DNA of 64,000 nt. Origin: Rhodospirillales bacterium. Lineage in GTDB: Bacteria > Pseudomonadota > Alphaproteobacteria > Reyranellales > Reyranellaceae. A program made the position numbers and the translations under genes. Below the pieces are notes generated by a model. It searched no databases, was not told the origin of the DNA, and was given only the letters and a program-made list of their open reading frames with translations. Below, piece after piece: positions 32,061 to 41,020 of the stretch; the stretch's first letter is position 1, and every line of letters starts with the position of its first letter. The DNA lies in the NCBI GenBank assembly GCA_016699855.1, contig CP064988.1, forward strand, positions 2,446,501 to 2,510,500, given 5' to 3'.

Positions 32061-33788
32061 ATGGCCAAGGGCGTGGCGATCACGGACGGGGACGGCCCGG
32101 GGATGACGACCCCGTCGCCGGCGCGCCCGGCGCCGCGTCCGCTGGGCGAGGCGCTGCGGCTCGCCTGGTACGGCTCGCCGTTCTACGCCCTGGCGCTGCG
32201 CGCCAAGCCGCCGGGCGCGTTTATGGCGGTGGCGCCGGACCCGTGGCCGGGCGAGCCCAACCACGCCACTTCGCTGCTGGGCGGGCGGCTGGTGGCGGCC
32301 GGACGCTCCGACGATTTCAACACCCAGGCGTGGCACCGCGCCGCCTCCGACCCGGCGTGGCTGGCGGCCCTGCACCGCTTCGACTGGCTGCGCGACCTGC
32401 GCGATTTCGGCGGCGCCGACGGCGCCACCCTGGCGGCCGCCATGGTCGAGGACTGGATGGCCGCCAACCAACGCTGGTCGGCGGTGTCGTGGCGCGACGA
32501 CGTGATCGCGGCGCGGCTGGCCAACTGGGTGCGGCACTACGATTTCCTCGCCTCGGGCACGACCGTGCCGGGCGCCTTCGCCGGACGGCTGGTGGCCAGC
32601 CTGGCGCGCCAGCGGCGCCATCTCGAACGGTTGCTGCGCGGCAAGCTGGCCGGCTCGCGGCTGCTGGCGGCACTGAAGGCCGCGATCATCGTCGACGCCG
32701 CCTTCCTGCGCGCCGGGCCGGCGCACGAGAAGGCGCTGGCGCGCGACCTCGAGCGGCTGGCGACGCAGCTGCCGCGCGTCGTGCTGCCCGACGGCGCGGT
32801 GGCCGACCGCAACCCGGCGGCGCAGGCCGCCGCGCTGCGGCACCTCATCGACATCCGCACCGTGCTGCTGTCGGCCGAGCGGCCGGCGCCGACAGCGCTG
32901 CAGGCGACCATCGACCGGGCCGCCCCGATGCTGCGCTTCTTCCGCCACGGCGACGGCGGGCTGGCGCTGTTCAACGGGGCCGACCGCGGCGATCCCGCCC
33001 TGCTCGACCTGATCCTCGCCCGCTCCGGCGACATCACGCCGGCGCCGCTGGCGGCGGTCCAGGGTGGCTTCCAGCGGCTCTCGGCCGGCCGGGCGCTGGC
33101 GCTGATGGATTGCGGCGCGCCGCCGGCGCCGGGCCTCGATCTCGGCGCCCACGCCGGCACGCTGTCGGTCGAGTTCTCGGTCGGCGCCCAGCGCGTGTTC
33201 GGCAATTGCGGCGCCTATGACGGGCTGGTGGCGGAGTGGCGCCAGGCCATGCGCAACACCGCGGCGCACGCCACCGCCATCATCGACGACACCAACACCT
33301 CGGAGGTCGTCGACGGCGGCGGCCTGCAATATCCCGCCGGCAACGTCGTGGCGGCGCGCACCGAGCAGGACGGCGCCACCTGGGTCGAGGCCAGCCACGA
33401 GGGCTACCGCACGCTCTACGGCGTCACCCACCGCCGCCGGCTGTGGCTGTCGGGCGACGGGCTCGACCTGCGCGGCGAGGACACGCTGGAGGGCGTCGAC
33501 GGGCGGCCGATCAAGGCCACGGCGCAGGGCCGCAAATTCGCCATCCGCTTCCACCTGCACCACGAGGTCAAGGCGTCGCTGGCGCAGTCCGGCGCCAGCG
33601 CGCTGCTGCGCCTGCCGTCGGGCGAGGGTTGGCGGGTGCGCGCCTCGGGCGCCACGATCGGCGTCTCGGACACCGTGTGGCTGGGCGACGGCGAACGCAT
33701 CCGCCGGGCGCAGCAGGTCTCGCTGGTCGGCGGGCTGGGCGCCGACGGCGCCAAGGTCAAATGGGCCTTCACCCGGGTCGAGGGCTAG
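32061..33788 (+). CDS. Heparinase II/III-like protein
   Basis: About 575 residues, with an alpha-helical toroid N-terminal half (WRDDVIAARLANWVRHYDFL, LLAALKAAIIVDAAFL) and a beta-sandwich C-terminal half holding the heparinase II/III region (GLQYPAGNVVAARTEQDG, SHEGYRTLYGVTHRRRLWL, KFAIRFHLHHEVKA). The family are polysaccharide lyases. No signal peptide is seen, so the location is unclear. The ATG at 32061 is used; 32103 is an alternative. In many alphaproteobacteria this gene sits directly before purH; here 5.6 kb separates them. Confidence 0.88.
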   Translation: MAKGVAITDGDGPGMTTPSPARPAPRPLGEALRLAWYGSPFYALALRAKPPGAFMAVAPDPWPGEPNHATSLLGGRLVAAGRSDDFNTQAWHRAASDPAWLAALHRFDWLRDLRDFGGADGATLAAAMVEDWMAANQRWSAVSWRDDVIAARLANWVRHYDFLASGTTVPGAFAGRLVASLARQRRHLERLLRGKLAGSRLLAALKAAIIVDAAFLRAGPAHEKALARDLERLATQLPRVVLPDGAVADRNPAAQAAALRHLIDIRTVLLSAERPAPTALQATIDRAAPMLRFFRHGDGGLALFNGADRGDPALLDLILARSGDITPAPLAAVQGGFQRLSAGRALALMDCGAPPAPGLDLGAHAGTLSVEFSVGAQRVFGNCGAYDGLVAEWRQAMRNTAAHATAIIDDTNTSEVVDGGGLQYPAGNVVAARTEQDGATWVEASHEGYRTLYGVTHRRRLWLSGDGLDLRGEDTLEGVDGRPIKATAQGRKFAIRFHLHHEVKASLAQSGASALLRLPSGEGWRVRASGATIGVSDTVWLGDGERIRRAQQVSLVGGLGADGAKVKWAFTRVEG

Positions 33789-33799
33789 GCGCGGACCGC

Positions 33800-34495
33800 A
33801 TGCGCGACATCGTCCTGCTGCCCGGTTTCATGTGCGACGCGGATCTGTGGACGGACATGCTGCCCGACCTCGAGGCGATCGGCCGGCCCCACTATGGCAA
33901 CGTCTACGACGACGACACGCTGGACGGTATGGCGCGGCGGGTGCTCGCCGAATCGCCGGACCGCTTCATCCTCGTCGGCTTCTCGATGGGCGGCTTCGTG
34001 GCGCGCGTGCTGGCGCTGATGGCGCCGGAGCGGGTCGAGGGCGTGGCGTTCATCTGCTCGTCGGCAAGGGGCAACTCGCCGGCCGAGGAGGCCGCCAAGC
34101 AGGCGCGCATCGCGCAAGCCCGCGGCGCGGCCGGCGCCGGGGTGGCGCGGCGGGCGCATTCGCAGGCGCTGCATCCCGACCGCGAGAACGATCCCGAATT
34201 GCTCGACCGTCTCCGCGGCATGTCGCGGCGGCTGGGCAAGGAGACGATGATCCGCCAGCTCTCGCTGACGCGCGCCGACGGCTACGCCGACCTCGAGCTG
34301 ATCGCCTGCCCGGCGCTGGTGGTGGCGGCGCGGCAGGACCGGCTGCGCCGCTTCGAGGAGACGGAGCGCATGGCGAGGCACCTGCCCCGCGCGCGCTTCG
34401 CGGTGATCGAGGATTGCGGCCACATGGCGCCGCTGGAACGGCCGCGGGACCTGGCGGCGGTGATCAGGGAGTGGGTCGCGGAGTCGGTGTCGTAG
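33800..34495 (+). CDS. Alpha/beta hydrolase
   Basis: A 231-residue alpha/beta-fold hydrolase. The nucleophile elbow is GFSMGG with Ser62, LLPGFMCDADLW near the start forms the oxyanion region, and the catalytic His lies in DCGHMAPLERP near residue 213. The acid is probably the Asp in AARQDRLR. The short length and lack of a signal suggest a cytoplasmic esterase or similar enzyme; the substrate is unknown. It starts 11 bases after the heparinase stop, so the two are likely co-transcribed. Confidence 0.9.
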   Translation: MRDIVLLPGFMCDADLWTDMLPDLEAIGRPHYGNVYDDDTLDGMARRVLAESPDRFILVGFSMGGFVARVLALMAPERVEGVAFICSSARGNSPAEEAAKQARIAQARGAAGAGVARRAHSQALHPDRENDPELLDRLRGMSRRLGKETMIRQLSLTRADGYADLELIACPALVVAARQDRLRRFEETERMARHLPRARFAVIEDCGHMAPLERPRDLAAVIREWVAESVS

Positions 34496-34526
34496 CCGAC
34501 GACGTCGTGTCGTCGCTACGCCTCCA

Positions 34527-34595
34527 CTGTCATCCCGAGCGCGGCGAGGGATCCAGGGGCCGGCACTAGATCCCTCCCTGCGCTCGGGATGACAG
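34527..34595. repeat. Palindromic element (GTCATCCCGAGC family)
   Basis: Arms CTGTCATCCCGAGCGCGGCG and CTGCGCTCGGGATGACAG enclose AGGGATCCAGG...AGATCCCT. This isolated copy lies between the hydrolase and threonine dehydratase genes. Confidence 0.85.
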
Positions 34596-34693
34596 TGGCG
34601 GTGTGTCGCCGGCCCTGCGTCCGATCGCAGTGGCGGGGCGGCCGGACGACCGGCCCCGCGCGACCACCCGTCGAAGCGTGCTAAAATCACGCG

Positions 34694-35929
34694 ATGACCT
34701 CGTCCGCGCATTCCCTCACCCTCGCCGACATCCGCGCCGCGGCCGCCATCGTCGCGGGCCACGTCGCGCGCACGCCGACGTCGCGGTCGCGCACGCTGTC
34801 GAAGCTGTTCGGCTGCGACGTGCGGGTGAAGTTCGAGAACCTGCAGTTCACGGCCTCGTTCAAGGAGCGCGGCGCGCTGGTCAAGCTGACGCGGCTGCCC
34901 GACGACCAGCGCAAGCGCGGCGTGATCGCGATGTCGGCCGGCAACCACGCGCAGGGCGTCGCCTACCACGCCGGCAGGCTGGGCATCCCCGCGACCATCG
35001 TGATGCCGGAGTTCACGCCGCACGTGAAGGTCAAGCACACCCGCGCGCACGGCGCCAAGGTGATCCTCAAGGGCGCGACCCTGGCCGAGGCGGCCGAGGA
35101 GGCGCGGCGCATCGCGACGGCCGAGGACCGCGTCTTCGTGCATCCCTACGACGATCCCGACATCGTCGCCGGCCAGGGCACCCTGGCGCTGGAGATGCTG
35201 GAGGACGCGCCGGAGATCGACACGCTGGTGGTGCCGGTCGGCGGCGGCGGCATGATCGCGGGCTGCGCCGTGGCGGCGAAGGGGTTGAAACCCTCGATCC
35301 GCGTGGTCGGCGTCGAGACGGTGGGCTACCCGGCGCTGTACCAGCGCCTGCACGGCGATCCCGTGCGGGTCGGCGGCGAGACCATCGCCGAGGGCATCGC
35401 GGTGCGCGACACCGGCGAACTGCCGCTGGCGATCTGCCGCGCGCTGGTCGACGAGGTGCTGCTGGTCGACGAGGTCGAGATCGAGCGCGCCATCGCGATG
35501 TACCTCGAGATCGAGAAGACCGTGGCCGAGGGCGCCGGCGCGGCGGGACTCGCCGCGTTGATCGCGCATCCCGACAAGTTCGAGGGCCGCGTGGTCGGCC
35601 TCGTGCTGTGCGGCGGCAACATCGACACGCGGCTGCTGGCGTCGATACTCATGCGCGGACTTGTGCGCGACGGGCGTATCGTGCGGCTGCGGGTGAAGAT
35701 CGACGACCGGCCCGGCGCGCTGGCCGCCGTGGCGACGCAGATCGGCCGCGCCGGCGGCAACATCCTGGAGGTCCAGCACCAGCGCCTGTTCGGTGGCATC
35801 GCCGCCAAGAGCGCCGAGCTCGACATCACCCTGGAGACCCGCGACCGCGCCCATGTGCGCGAGGTGATCGACGCGCTGGTGGCGCAGGGCCACAAGGTCA
35901 AGCTGGTCGAGGGCACGGCGGAGGAGTGA
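34694..35929 (+). CDS. ilvA: Threonine ammonia-lyase with ACT domain
   Basis: A PLP enzyme that deaminates threonine to 2-oxobutanoate. The 411-residue protein has the PLP lysine Lys57 in FTASFKERGA, SAGNHAQGVAYHA, the phosphate-binding loop VPVGGGGMIAG and VLCGGNID. An ACT domain follows from about residue 331 (RLRVKIDDRPGALAAVATQIG). The arrangement with one ACT domain fits the TdcB-like/short IlvA class; isoleucine or valine control cannot be told from sequence. It is monocistronic between repeats. Confidence 0.92.
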   Translation: MTSSAHSLTLADIRAAAAIVAGHVARTPTSRSRTLSKLFGCDVRVKFENLQFTASFKERGALVKLTRLPDDQRKRGVIAMSAGNHAQGVAYHAGRLGIPATIVMPEFTPHVKVKHTRAHGAKVILKGATLAEAAEEARRIATAEDRVFVHPYDDPDIVAGQGTLALEMLEDAPEIDTLVVPVGGGGMIAGCAVAAKGLKPSIRVVGVETVGYPALYQRLHGDPVRVGGETIAEGIAVRDTGELPLAICRALVDEVLLVDEVEIERAIAMYLEIEKTVAEGAGAAGLAALIAHPDKFEGRVVGLVLCGGNIDTRLLASILMRGLVRDGRIVRLRVKIDDRPGALAAVATQIGRAGGNILEVQHQRLFGGIAAKSAELDITLETRDRAHVREVIDALVAQGHKVKLVEGTAEE

Positions 35930-35964
35930 GTGGGCGCCGGGGCGCGGCGATCACGTATGCCTCC

Positions 35965-35996
35965 TCCCTTCTCCCCCGAAGACGGGGGAGAAGGGA
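35965..35996. repeat. TCCCTTCTCCCCC palindrome
   Basis: A perfect 13-base stem (TCCCTTCTCCCCC / GGGGGAGAAGGGA) with loop GAAGAC. It belongs to the same type as the hairpins at 21653 and 38086 and lies 36 bases after the threonine dehydratase stop. Confidence 0.8.
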
Positions 35997-36057
35997 GAAC
36001 ACGGCGAAGAGCAATGGACGCGTGTTCGTCCGCGCTCCGCGCTGGCGCGCCTCCGCG

Positions 36058-36165
36058 GCTCAGGCCATGCGACAGCCCCGCCGCGTCCCCGCTGCTCAGG
36101 CCATACGGCAGCCCCGCCGCGTCCCCGCTGCTCAGGCCATGCGACAGCCCCGCCGCGTCCCCGCT
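36058..36165. repeat. Three tandem copies of a 36-base unit
   Basis: Units at 36058-36093, 36094-36129 and 36130-36165 share GCTCAGGCCATGCGACAGCC followed by CCGCCGCGTCCCCGCT; the middle unit differs at two positions. There are no spacers, so this is not a CRISPR array. It ends 6 bases from the stop codon of the DUF2269 gene on the minus strand. Confidence 0.95.
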
Positions 36166-36171
36166 GCCGCG

Positions 36172-36651
36172 TCACCACAGGATCGGCTTGGCGACCATCA
36201 GCCAGTAGACGACGACCAGCGCGAGGAAGGCCGGCCAGCCCAGCGCGAACCAGCGGCGCATGACGTGGTGGTATTCCGGCGGCAGCGGCGCCGACGCGGC
36301 CGCCGCGGCGGCGGCGAGATCGCGGGCGCGGATCTGCAGGACCACGACCGGCGCCCAGCACGCGAAGGCCAGCGCGTAGAGCGCGTAGGTGGCGACCAGC
36401 CACGACGCCCACGGATCGTGGCCGGCGATCCACACCATCGCCAGCCCGCTGGCCGGCTGGAACACGCCGCTGGGCGTCGTGAACAACCAGTCCGCGCGCA
36501 CCACGTTGGCGGCGACGCCGGCGATCACGCGCGCGTCGCCCTGCCGGTGCGCCATCCACATCTGGAACGCCGTGCCGATGCCGGTGCCGAACAGGATCGT
36601 GCTCGACAGGATGTGCGACCATTCCAGCAGCGTGTACGGATCGGAGATCAT
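36172..36651 (-). CDS. DUF2269 family integral membrane protein
   Basis: A 159-residue protein with four hydrophobic segments and the DUF2269 hallmarks: LLEWSHILSSTILFGTGIGTAFQMW at the first helix, ADWLFTTPSGVFQPASG in the middle, and PAFLALVVVYWLMVAKP at the end. The function is unknown. It follows the SDR-DoxX gene by 70 bases on the same strand; this pairing recurs in proteobacteria and suggests a shared membrane redox role. Confidence 0.88.
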   Translation of the reverse strand: MISDPYTLLEWSHILSSTILFGTGIGTAFQMWMAHRQGDARVIAGVAANVVRADWLFTTPSGVFQPASGLAMVWIAGHDPWASWLVATYALYALAFACWAPVVVLQIRARDLAAAAAAASAPLPPEYHHVMRRWFALGWPAFLALVVVYWLMVAKPILW

Positions 36652-36721
36652 CCTGCGCTCTCCTCGGGCTCGCTCCCGCGTTGTGGGCAGGGCGATCGCA
36701 TACGGCGTCGCGCCACCCCGC

Positions 36722-38011
36722 TCATCGCTCGCGCTCCAGCGCGGCCCAGACGGCGATGGCGGCGAGGATGGGCAGGTTCTTCAACAATGGCCCGAAGGGA
36801 TGCAGCCACAAGCCCGGCAGCAGGACCGTGAGCGTGACGGTGTAGCCGACGACGATGGCGATCTGGATCAGCGCCACGACAGGCGGCCGCCAGCGGAACA
36901 GCACCAGCAGGCCGAGGACCACGTCGACGACGCAGAACGCCGACGCCAGCGCCGCGCCGGGCACGCCGTGGCGGGCCAGCGCGTCGGCCAGCTCGCGCCA
37001 GGATTCCGCCGGCGCGAACCAGCCGAGCACGCCCGACAGGATCCAGAGCAGCGCGAGGCTGGCGCGCAGGACGGGGCGCAGCAGATAGAGCCGCGCGTGC
37101 CACAAATCCTGCGTGCCGGCGGGCGCCGCCGCCAGCGCGTCGGCCATGGCGCGCGGCGCGAAGCCGATGGCGGTGGCGAAGGCGCCGTCGGGCTCTCGGC
37201 CGGCGTTGCCGGCGAGGAGCTGCTTCAACGACGCGCTGCCCATCGGCCCGCCGCCGAACAGATCGACGACGCGCGACACCGCGCGCATCAGCGGCAGCGG
37301 CACCGGCAGGAACGGCGCCGGCGGCAGGCCGAGCCAGCCGCGCAGCAGCGCGAGGATGCCGCGCAACGTGAGACGCTCCGGCCCGACCGGCTCCAGCGTG
37401 CGCCGCGCGAAGGCGTCGCGTTCCAGCACGCGCGCCACCGTCTCGACCAGGTCCTCGACGTGGATGGGCCGGAACGCGGCCGAGCCGTCGCCCGGCACGG
37501 GGACCGCGAGCGGCGCGGCCGCCAGCCCGCGCAGGGTCGTGGTGCCGCCGAAGCTGGTGGCGCCGTGGACGAGCGACGGCCGCAACACGGTCCAGTCCAG
37601 CGGCAGCGACCGCAGATGGTCGTCGGCGCGGCGCTTGCTCGTGGCGTAGGGCGTGTCGGCGTCGGCGCTGATGGCGCTGATCTGCACCACCTTGCGCACG
37701 CCGGCGGCGGCGCAGGCGTCGAACAGCGCGACCGGCGCGGCGGCGTGGATCGCGTCCATGTCCTGGCCGCGGCCGCCATGCAGCACGCCGGCGCAGTTCA
37801 CGACGGCGTCGATGCCCGGCAGCCGCGGCGTCCACGCTTCCGGCGAGGTGTCGCGGTTGAGATCGACCGCGACCGCGGCGATGCCGGGCCAGCGCCGCCG
37901 CGCCGCGTCGGGATCGCGCACGGCGGCCACGACCTCGTGGCCGCGCGCCCGCAGGCCCGACGTCAGGTAGCCGCCGATGAAGCCGTTGGCGCCGGTCAGC
38001 AGGACGCGCAT
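36722..38011 (-). CDS. NAD(P)-binding SDR fused to DoxX-like membrane domain
   Basis: Residues 1 to about 290 are an atypical/extended SDR: TGANGFIGG at 6-14 binds NAD(P), ISAIS holds the catalytic Ser region, and Tyr122-x3-Lys126 (YATSK) is the active site. The last 130 residues have four hydrophobic helices with the DoxX-like pattern (RASLALLWILSGVLGWF, FCVVDVVLGLLVLF). The fusion suggests a reductase held at the membrane, perhaps acting with the DUF2269 protein downstream. The substrate is unknown. Confidence 0.85.
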   Translation of the reverse strand: MRVLLTGANGFIGGYLTSGLRARGHEVVAAVRDPDAARRRWPGIAAVAVDLNRDTSPEAWTPRLPGIDAVVNCAGVLHGGRGQDMDAIHAAAPVALFDACAAAGVRKVVQISAISADADTPYATSKRRADDHLRSLPLDWTVLRPSLVHGATSFGGTTTLRGLAAAPLAVPVPGDGSAAFRPIHVEDLVETVARVLERDAFARRTLEPVGPERLTLRGILALLRGWLGLPPAPFLPVPLPLMRAVSRVVDLFGGGPMGSASLKQLLAGNAGREPDGAFATAIGFAPRAMADALAAAPAGTQDLWHARLYLLRPVLRASLALLWILSGVLGWFAPAESWRELADALARHGVPGAALASAFCVVDVVLGLLVLFRWRPPVVALIQIAIVVGYTVTLTVLLPGLWLHPFGPLLKNLPILAAIAVWAALERER

Positions 38012-38085
38012 GCGGGTGGTGGCCTCATCCGGGATTCAGGCGCCGCCCAGGAGGGCGAAGAAACGCTTATGCCGCGGAGCTCTCT

Positions 38086-38114
38086 CCCTCTCCGCCCGCT
38101 TGCGGGGGAGAGGG
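38086..38114. repeat. CCCTCTCC palindrome
   Basis: CCCTCTCC and GGAGAGGG pair around a GC-rich loop. The same hairpin type occurs at 21653 and 35965. It lies in the 133-base gap between the Bug-type gene and the SDR gene. Confidence 0.7.
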
Positions 38115-38144
38115 AAAAGGACGCAGCGGCGCCCCACGCCGCCG

Positions 38145-39146
38145 TCACTCCGGCGTGATGCCGGCGAGCTTGGCGGTCTCGCCCCAGACCTTGAGCTCGT
38201 CCTTGACGCGCGCGGCGAACACGTCGGGCGTCTCGCCGCCGGGGACGCTGGCCAGCGCCGCGATCTTCGCCTTGGTCTCCGGCTCGGCCAGCACGGCGGC
38301 GACCTCGGCGTGGATCCGCGCCACCAGCGCCGGCGGCATGCCCTTGGGCCCGAACATCGCGAACCACGCCGGCCGCGCCAGGTCGGGCACGCCGACCTCG
38401 CCCATGGTCGGCACGTCGGGCAGCGCCTCGAGCCGCTTGTCGCTGGTCACCGCCAGCATGCGCAGCGTGCCGGCGCGGTGGTGCGACATGGCGGTCAGCG
38501 GGCTGGTGAAGCCGGCCGGGATGTGGCCGCCGGCCAGCTCCTGCAGCATCGGCGCGGCACCCTTGTAGGCGACGTTCTCGATCTTCAAGCCGCTCTTCAC
38601 GCGGAACAGCTCGCCGGTCATGCGGGTGGTGTTCTCGGTGCTGCCCCACTGCACCTTGCCGGGCTCGGCGCGGGCGCGCTCGGCGAACTTGGCGTAGGAG
38701 TCCATGCCCGCCTTGGGCGAGCCCACCAGCGTCAGCGCGCCCAGCACCAGCGGCGTGATCGGCGTGAAGTCCTTCTCGGTGTCGTAGGGCAGCTGCTTGG
38801 TGGTGTAGGGGTTGATGACGTGGGCGCTGGTCATCACCAGCAGCGTGTAGCCGTCGGGCGCCGCCTTGGCGACGATGTCGCTGCCGAGGATACCGCTGGC
38901 GCCGCCCTTGTTGTCGACCACCACGCTCTGCTTCCAGCGCTCGGCCAGCCGCGGCGTCACCAGCCGGGCCGCGATGTCGGTGCCGCCGCCGGCGGGATAG
39001 GGCACGACCACGCGCACGGGTTTGTTCGGATAGTCGCCCTGCGCGCGGACGATGTGGGGCGCGGCCAGCGTACCGGCACCCGCCAGCCCCGCGATGGTCA
39101 ACGCGCCCCGCCCCAGATCGCGGCGTCCCAGTCTCCGGATCGTCAT
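38145..39146 (-). CDS. Tripartite tricarboxylate transporter substrate-binding protein (Bug family)
   Basis: A periplasmic binding protein of 333 residues. It begins MTIRRLGRRDL, a twin-arginine-like signal followed by a hydrophobic stretch ending PHIVRAQ. The mature part shows Bug patterns: YPNKPVRVVVPYPAGGGTDIAARL, NKGGASGILGSDIVAKAAPDGYTLL, and ALPDVPTMGEVGVP. No TctA/TctB membrane genes lie nearby, so it is an orphan receptor, which is common in this family. The start is supported by GGGAGGACGAC just upstream. Confidence 0.93.
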   Translation of the reverse strand: MTIRRLGRRDLGRGALTIAGLAGAGTLAAPHIVRAQGDYPNKPVRVVVPYPAGGGTDIAARLVTPRLAERWKQSVVVDNKGGASGILGSDIVAKAAPDGYTLLVMTSAHVINPYTTKQLPYDTEKDFTPITPLVLGALTLVGSPKAGMDSYAKFAERARAEPGKVQWGSTENTTRMTGELFRVKSGLKIENVAYKGAAPMLQELAGGHIPAGFTSPLTAMSHHRAGTLRMLAVTSDKRLEALPDVPTMGEVGVPDLARPAWFAMFGPKGMPPALVARIHAEVAAVLAEPETKAKIAALASVPGGETPDVFAARVKDELKVWGETAKLAGITPE

Positions 39147-39374
39147 GTCGTCCTCCCTGATTCGTTTCGTTGGGGAGAGCCTAGCCGAGTTCGAACTCCA
39201 CGAAAACGCCAGGTCGGAATCCCTCTCAGCCGGGCAGCGGCGGAGAGGGACGGAATGCGGGCGATCGACCCCGCGGCCCGCACCGGTCATCCACAATCGG
39301 TCGCATCCCATCCGGCGCGGCGTTTGCTATAGAGCGCGCGCCACGCCACCCCCGCCGACCAGGGATTCCCGCCG

Positions 39375-40988
39375 ATGTCCGCCCCCGCCCAGGCCTCGCC
39401 CTCGCCCACCCCCGACCGCGCCAGGATCGCCCGCGCGCTGATCTCCGTCTCGGACAAGGACGGGCTGATCGATTTCGGGAAGTTCCTCGCGTCGTCCGGC
39501 GTCGAGATCCTGTCGACCGGCGGTTCGGCCAAGGCGCTGCGCGACGCCGGGGTGAAGGTGGTGGAGGTGTCCGACCACACCGGCTTCCCCGAGATCATGG
39601 ACGGGCGCGTCAAGACGCTGCAGCCCTCGATCCACGGCGGCATCCTGGCGCGGCGCACCGATCCCGGCCACGCCAAGGCGATGGCCGACCACAGCATCGC
39701 GCCGATCGACCTGGTCGTCGTGAACCTCTATCCGTTCGAGGCCACGGTGGCGCGCGGCGCCGATTTCGCGACCTGCGTCGAAAACATCGACATCGGGGGA
39801 CCGGCGCTGATCCGCGCCGCCGCCAAGAACCACGACTTCACCGCCGTGGTGGTCGACCCCGCCGACTACGCCGCCGTGCGCGCCGAGATGGAGGCGAACG
39901 CGGGCGCCACCACCTTGGCGCTGCGCCGCAAGCTGGCGGCGACGGCCTACGCGCGCACCGCGTCCTACGATTCGGCGATCGCCAACTGGTTCGCCAAGCA
40001 GGAGGGCGAGAGCTTCCCCGAGCGGCTGACGATGGCGGCGACGCGGGTGCAGACGCTGCGCTACGGCGAGAACCCGCACCAGAAGGCGGCGTTCTACAGC
40101 GACGGAAGCGGCCGGCCCGGCGTCGCCACCGCGCGCGTGGTCCAGGGCAAGGAGCTCTCGTACAACAACATCGGCGACACCGAGGCGGCCTACGAGTGCG
40201 TGGCGGAGTTCAAGGAGCCGGCGGTCGTCGTCATCAAGCACGCCAATCCCTGCGGCGTCGCGGTCGCGAAGAACCAGTACGACGCGTATCTGAAGGCCTA
40301 CGCCTGCGATCCGGTGTCGATCTTCGGCGGCATCGTGGCGGTGAACACGACGCTGGAGGCGCGCACCGCCGAGGATCTCGCCAAGCTGTTCCTCGAGGTG
40401 GTGATCGCGCCGGACGCGACGCCGGAGGCGCTGGAGATCCTCGCCAAGCGCAAGAACGTGCGGGTGCTGCTGGCCGGCACGCTACCCGATCCGACCACCA
40501 CGGGGATGACGCTGAAGAGCGTGGCCGGCGGCTATCTGTTCCAGACGCGGGACAATGGCCACGTCGCCAAGGCGGACCTGAAGGTCGTCACCAAGCGCGC
40601 GCCGACGGCGAAGGAGCTGGACGATCTGCTGTTCGCGTTCACGGTGTGCAAGCACGTGAAGAGCAACGCCATCGTCTACGCCAAGGACGGCGCCACGGTC
40701 GGCGTCGGCGCCGGCCAGATGAACCGCCGCGACTCCTCGCGCATCGCCGCCATCCGCGCCGCCGAATCGGGCGAGGCCGCGGGTCTCAAGATCAGCCCCG
40801 CCGTCGGCAGCGTGGTGGCGTCGGACGCGTTCTTTCCCTTCGCCGACGGATTGCTCGCCGCCGCCGAGGCGGGCGCGACGGCGATCATCCAGCCGGGCGG
40901 CTCGATGCGCGACCAGGAGGTCATTGACGCCGCCGACGCGAAGGGCCTGGCGATGGTGTTCACGGGGATGCGGCACTTCAGGCATTGA
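39375..40988 (+). CDS. purH: AICAR transformylase / IMP cyclohydrolase
   Basis: A bifunctional enzyme for the last two steps of IMP synthesis. The 537-residue length is normal. The cyclohydrolase half starts RALISVSDKDGLIDFGKFL and has HTGFPEIMDGRVKTLQP and NLYPFE. The transformylase half has KHANPCGVAV, the catalytic Lys-His in VCKHVKSNAIVYAKDG, GQMNRRDSSRIA and DAFFPFADGL. It ends with the conserved GMRHFRH. It is divergent from the Bug-type gene, and the 228-base gap should hold both promoters. Confidence 0.97.
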   Translation: MSAPAQASPSPTPDRARIARALISVSDKDGLIDFGKFLASSGVEILSTGGSAKALRDAGVKVVEVSDHTGFPEIMDGRVKTLQPSIHGGILARRTDPGHAKAMADHSIAPIDLVVVNLYPFEATVARGADFATCVENIDIGGPALIRAAAKNHDFTAVVVDPADYAAVRAEMEANAGATTLALRRKLAATAYARTASYDSAIANWFAKQEGESFPERLTMAATRVQTLRYGENPHQKAAFYSDGSGRPGVATARVVQGKELSYNNIGDTEAAYECVAEFKEPAVVVIKHANPCGVAVAKNQYDAYLKAYACDPVSIFGGIVAVNTTLEARTAEDLAKLFLEVVIAPDATPEALEILAKRKNVRVLLAGTLPDPTTTGMTLKSVAGGYLFQTRDNGHVAKADLKVVTKRAPTAKELDDLLFAFTVCKHVKSNAIVYAKDGATVGVGAGQMNRRDSSRIAAIRAAESGEAAGLKISPAVGSVVASDAFFPFADGLLAAAEAGATAIIQPGGSMRDQEVIDAADAKGLAMVFTGMRHFRH

Positions 40989-41020
40989 GGGTGAGGGCGC
41001 GCCGCCCTACAAACCACCGA

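Noticed and set aside
36058..36165. Possible CRISPR array
   Set aside because: The 36-base units are directly adjacent with no spacers, and no cas genes are near.
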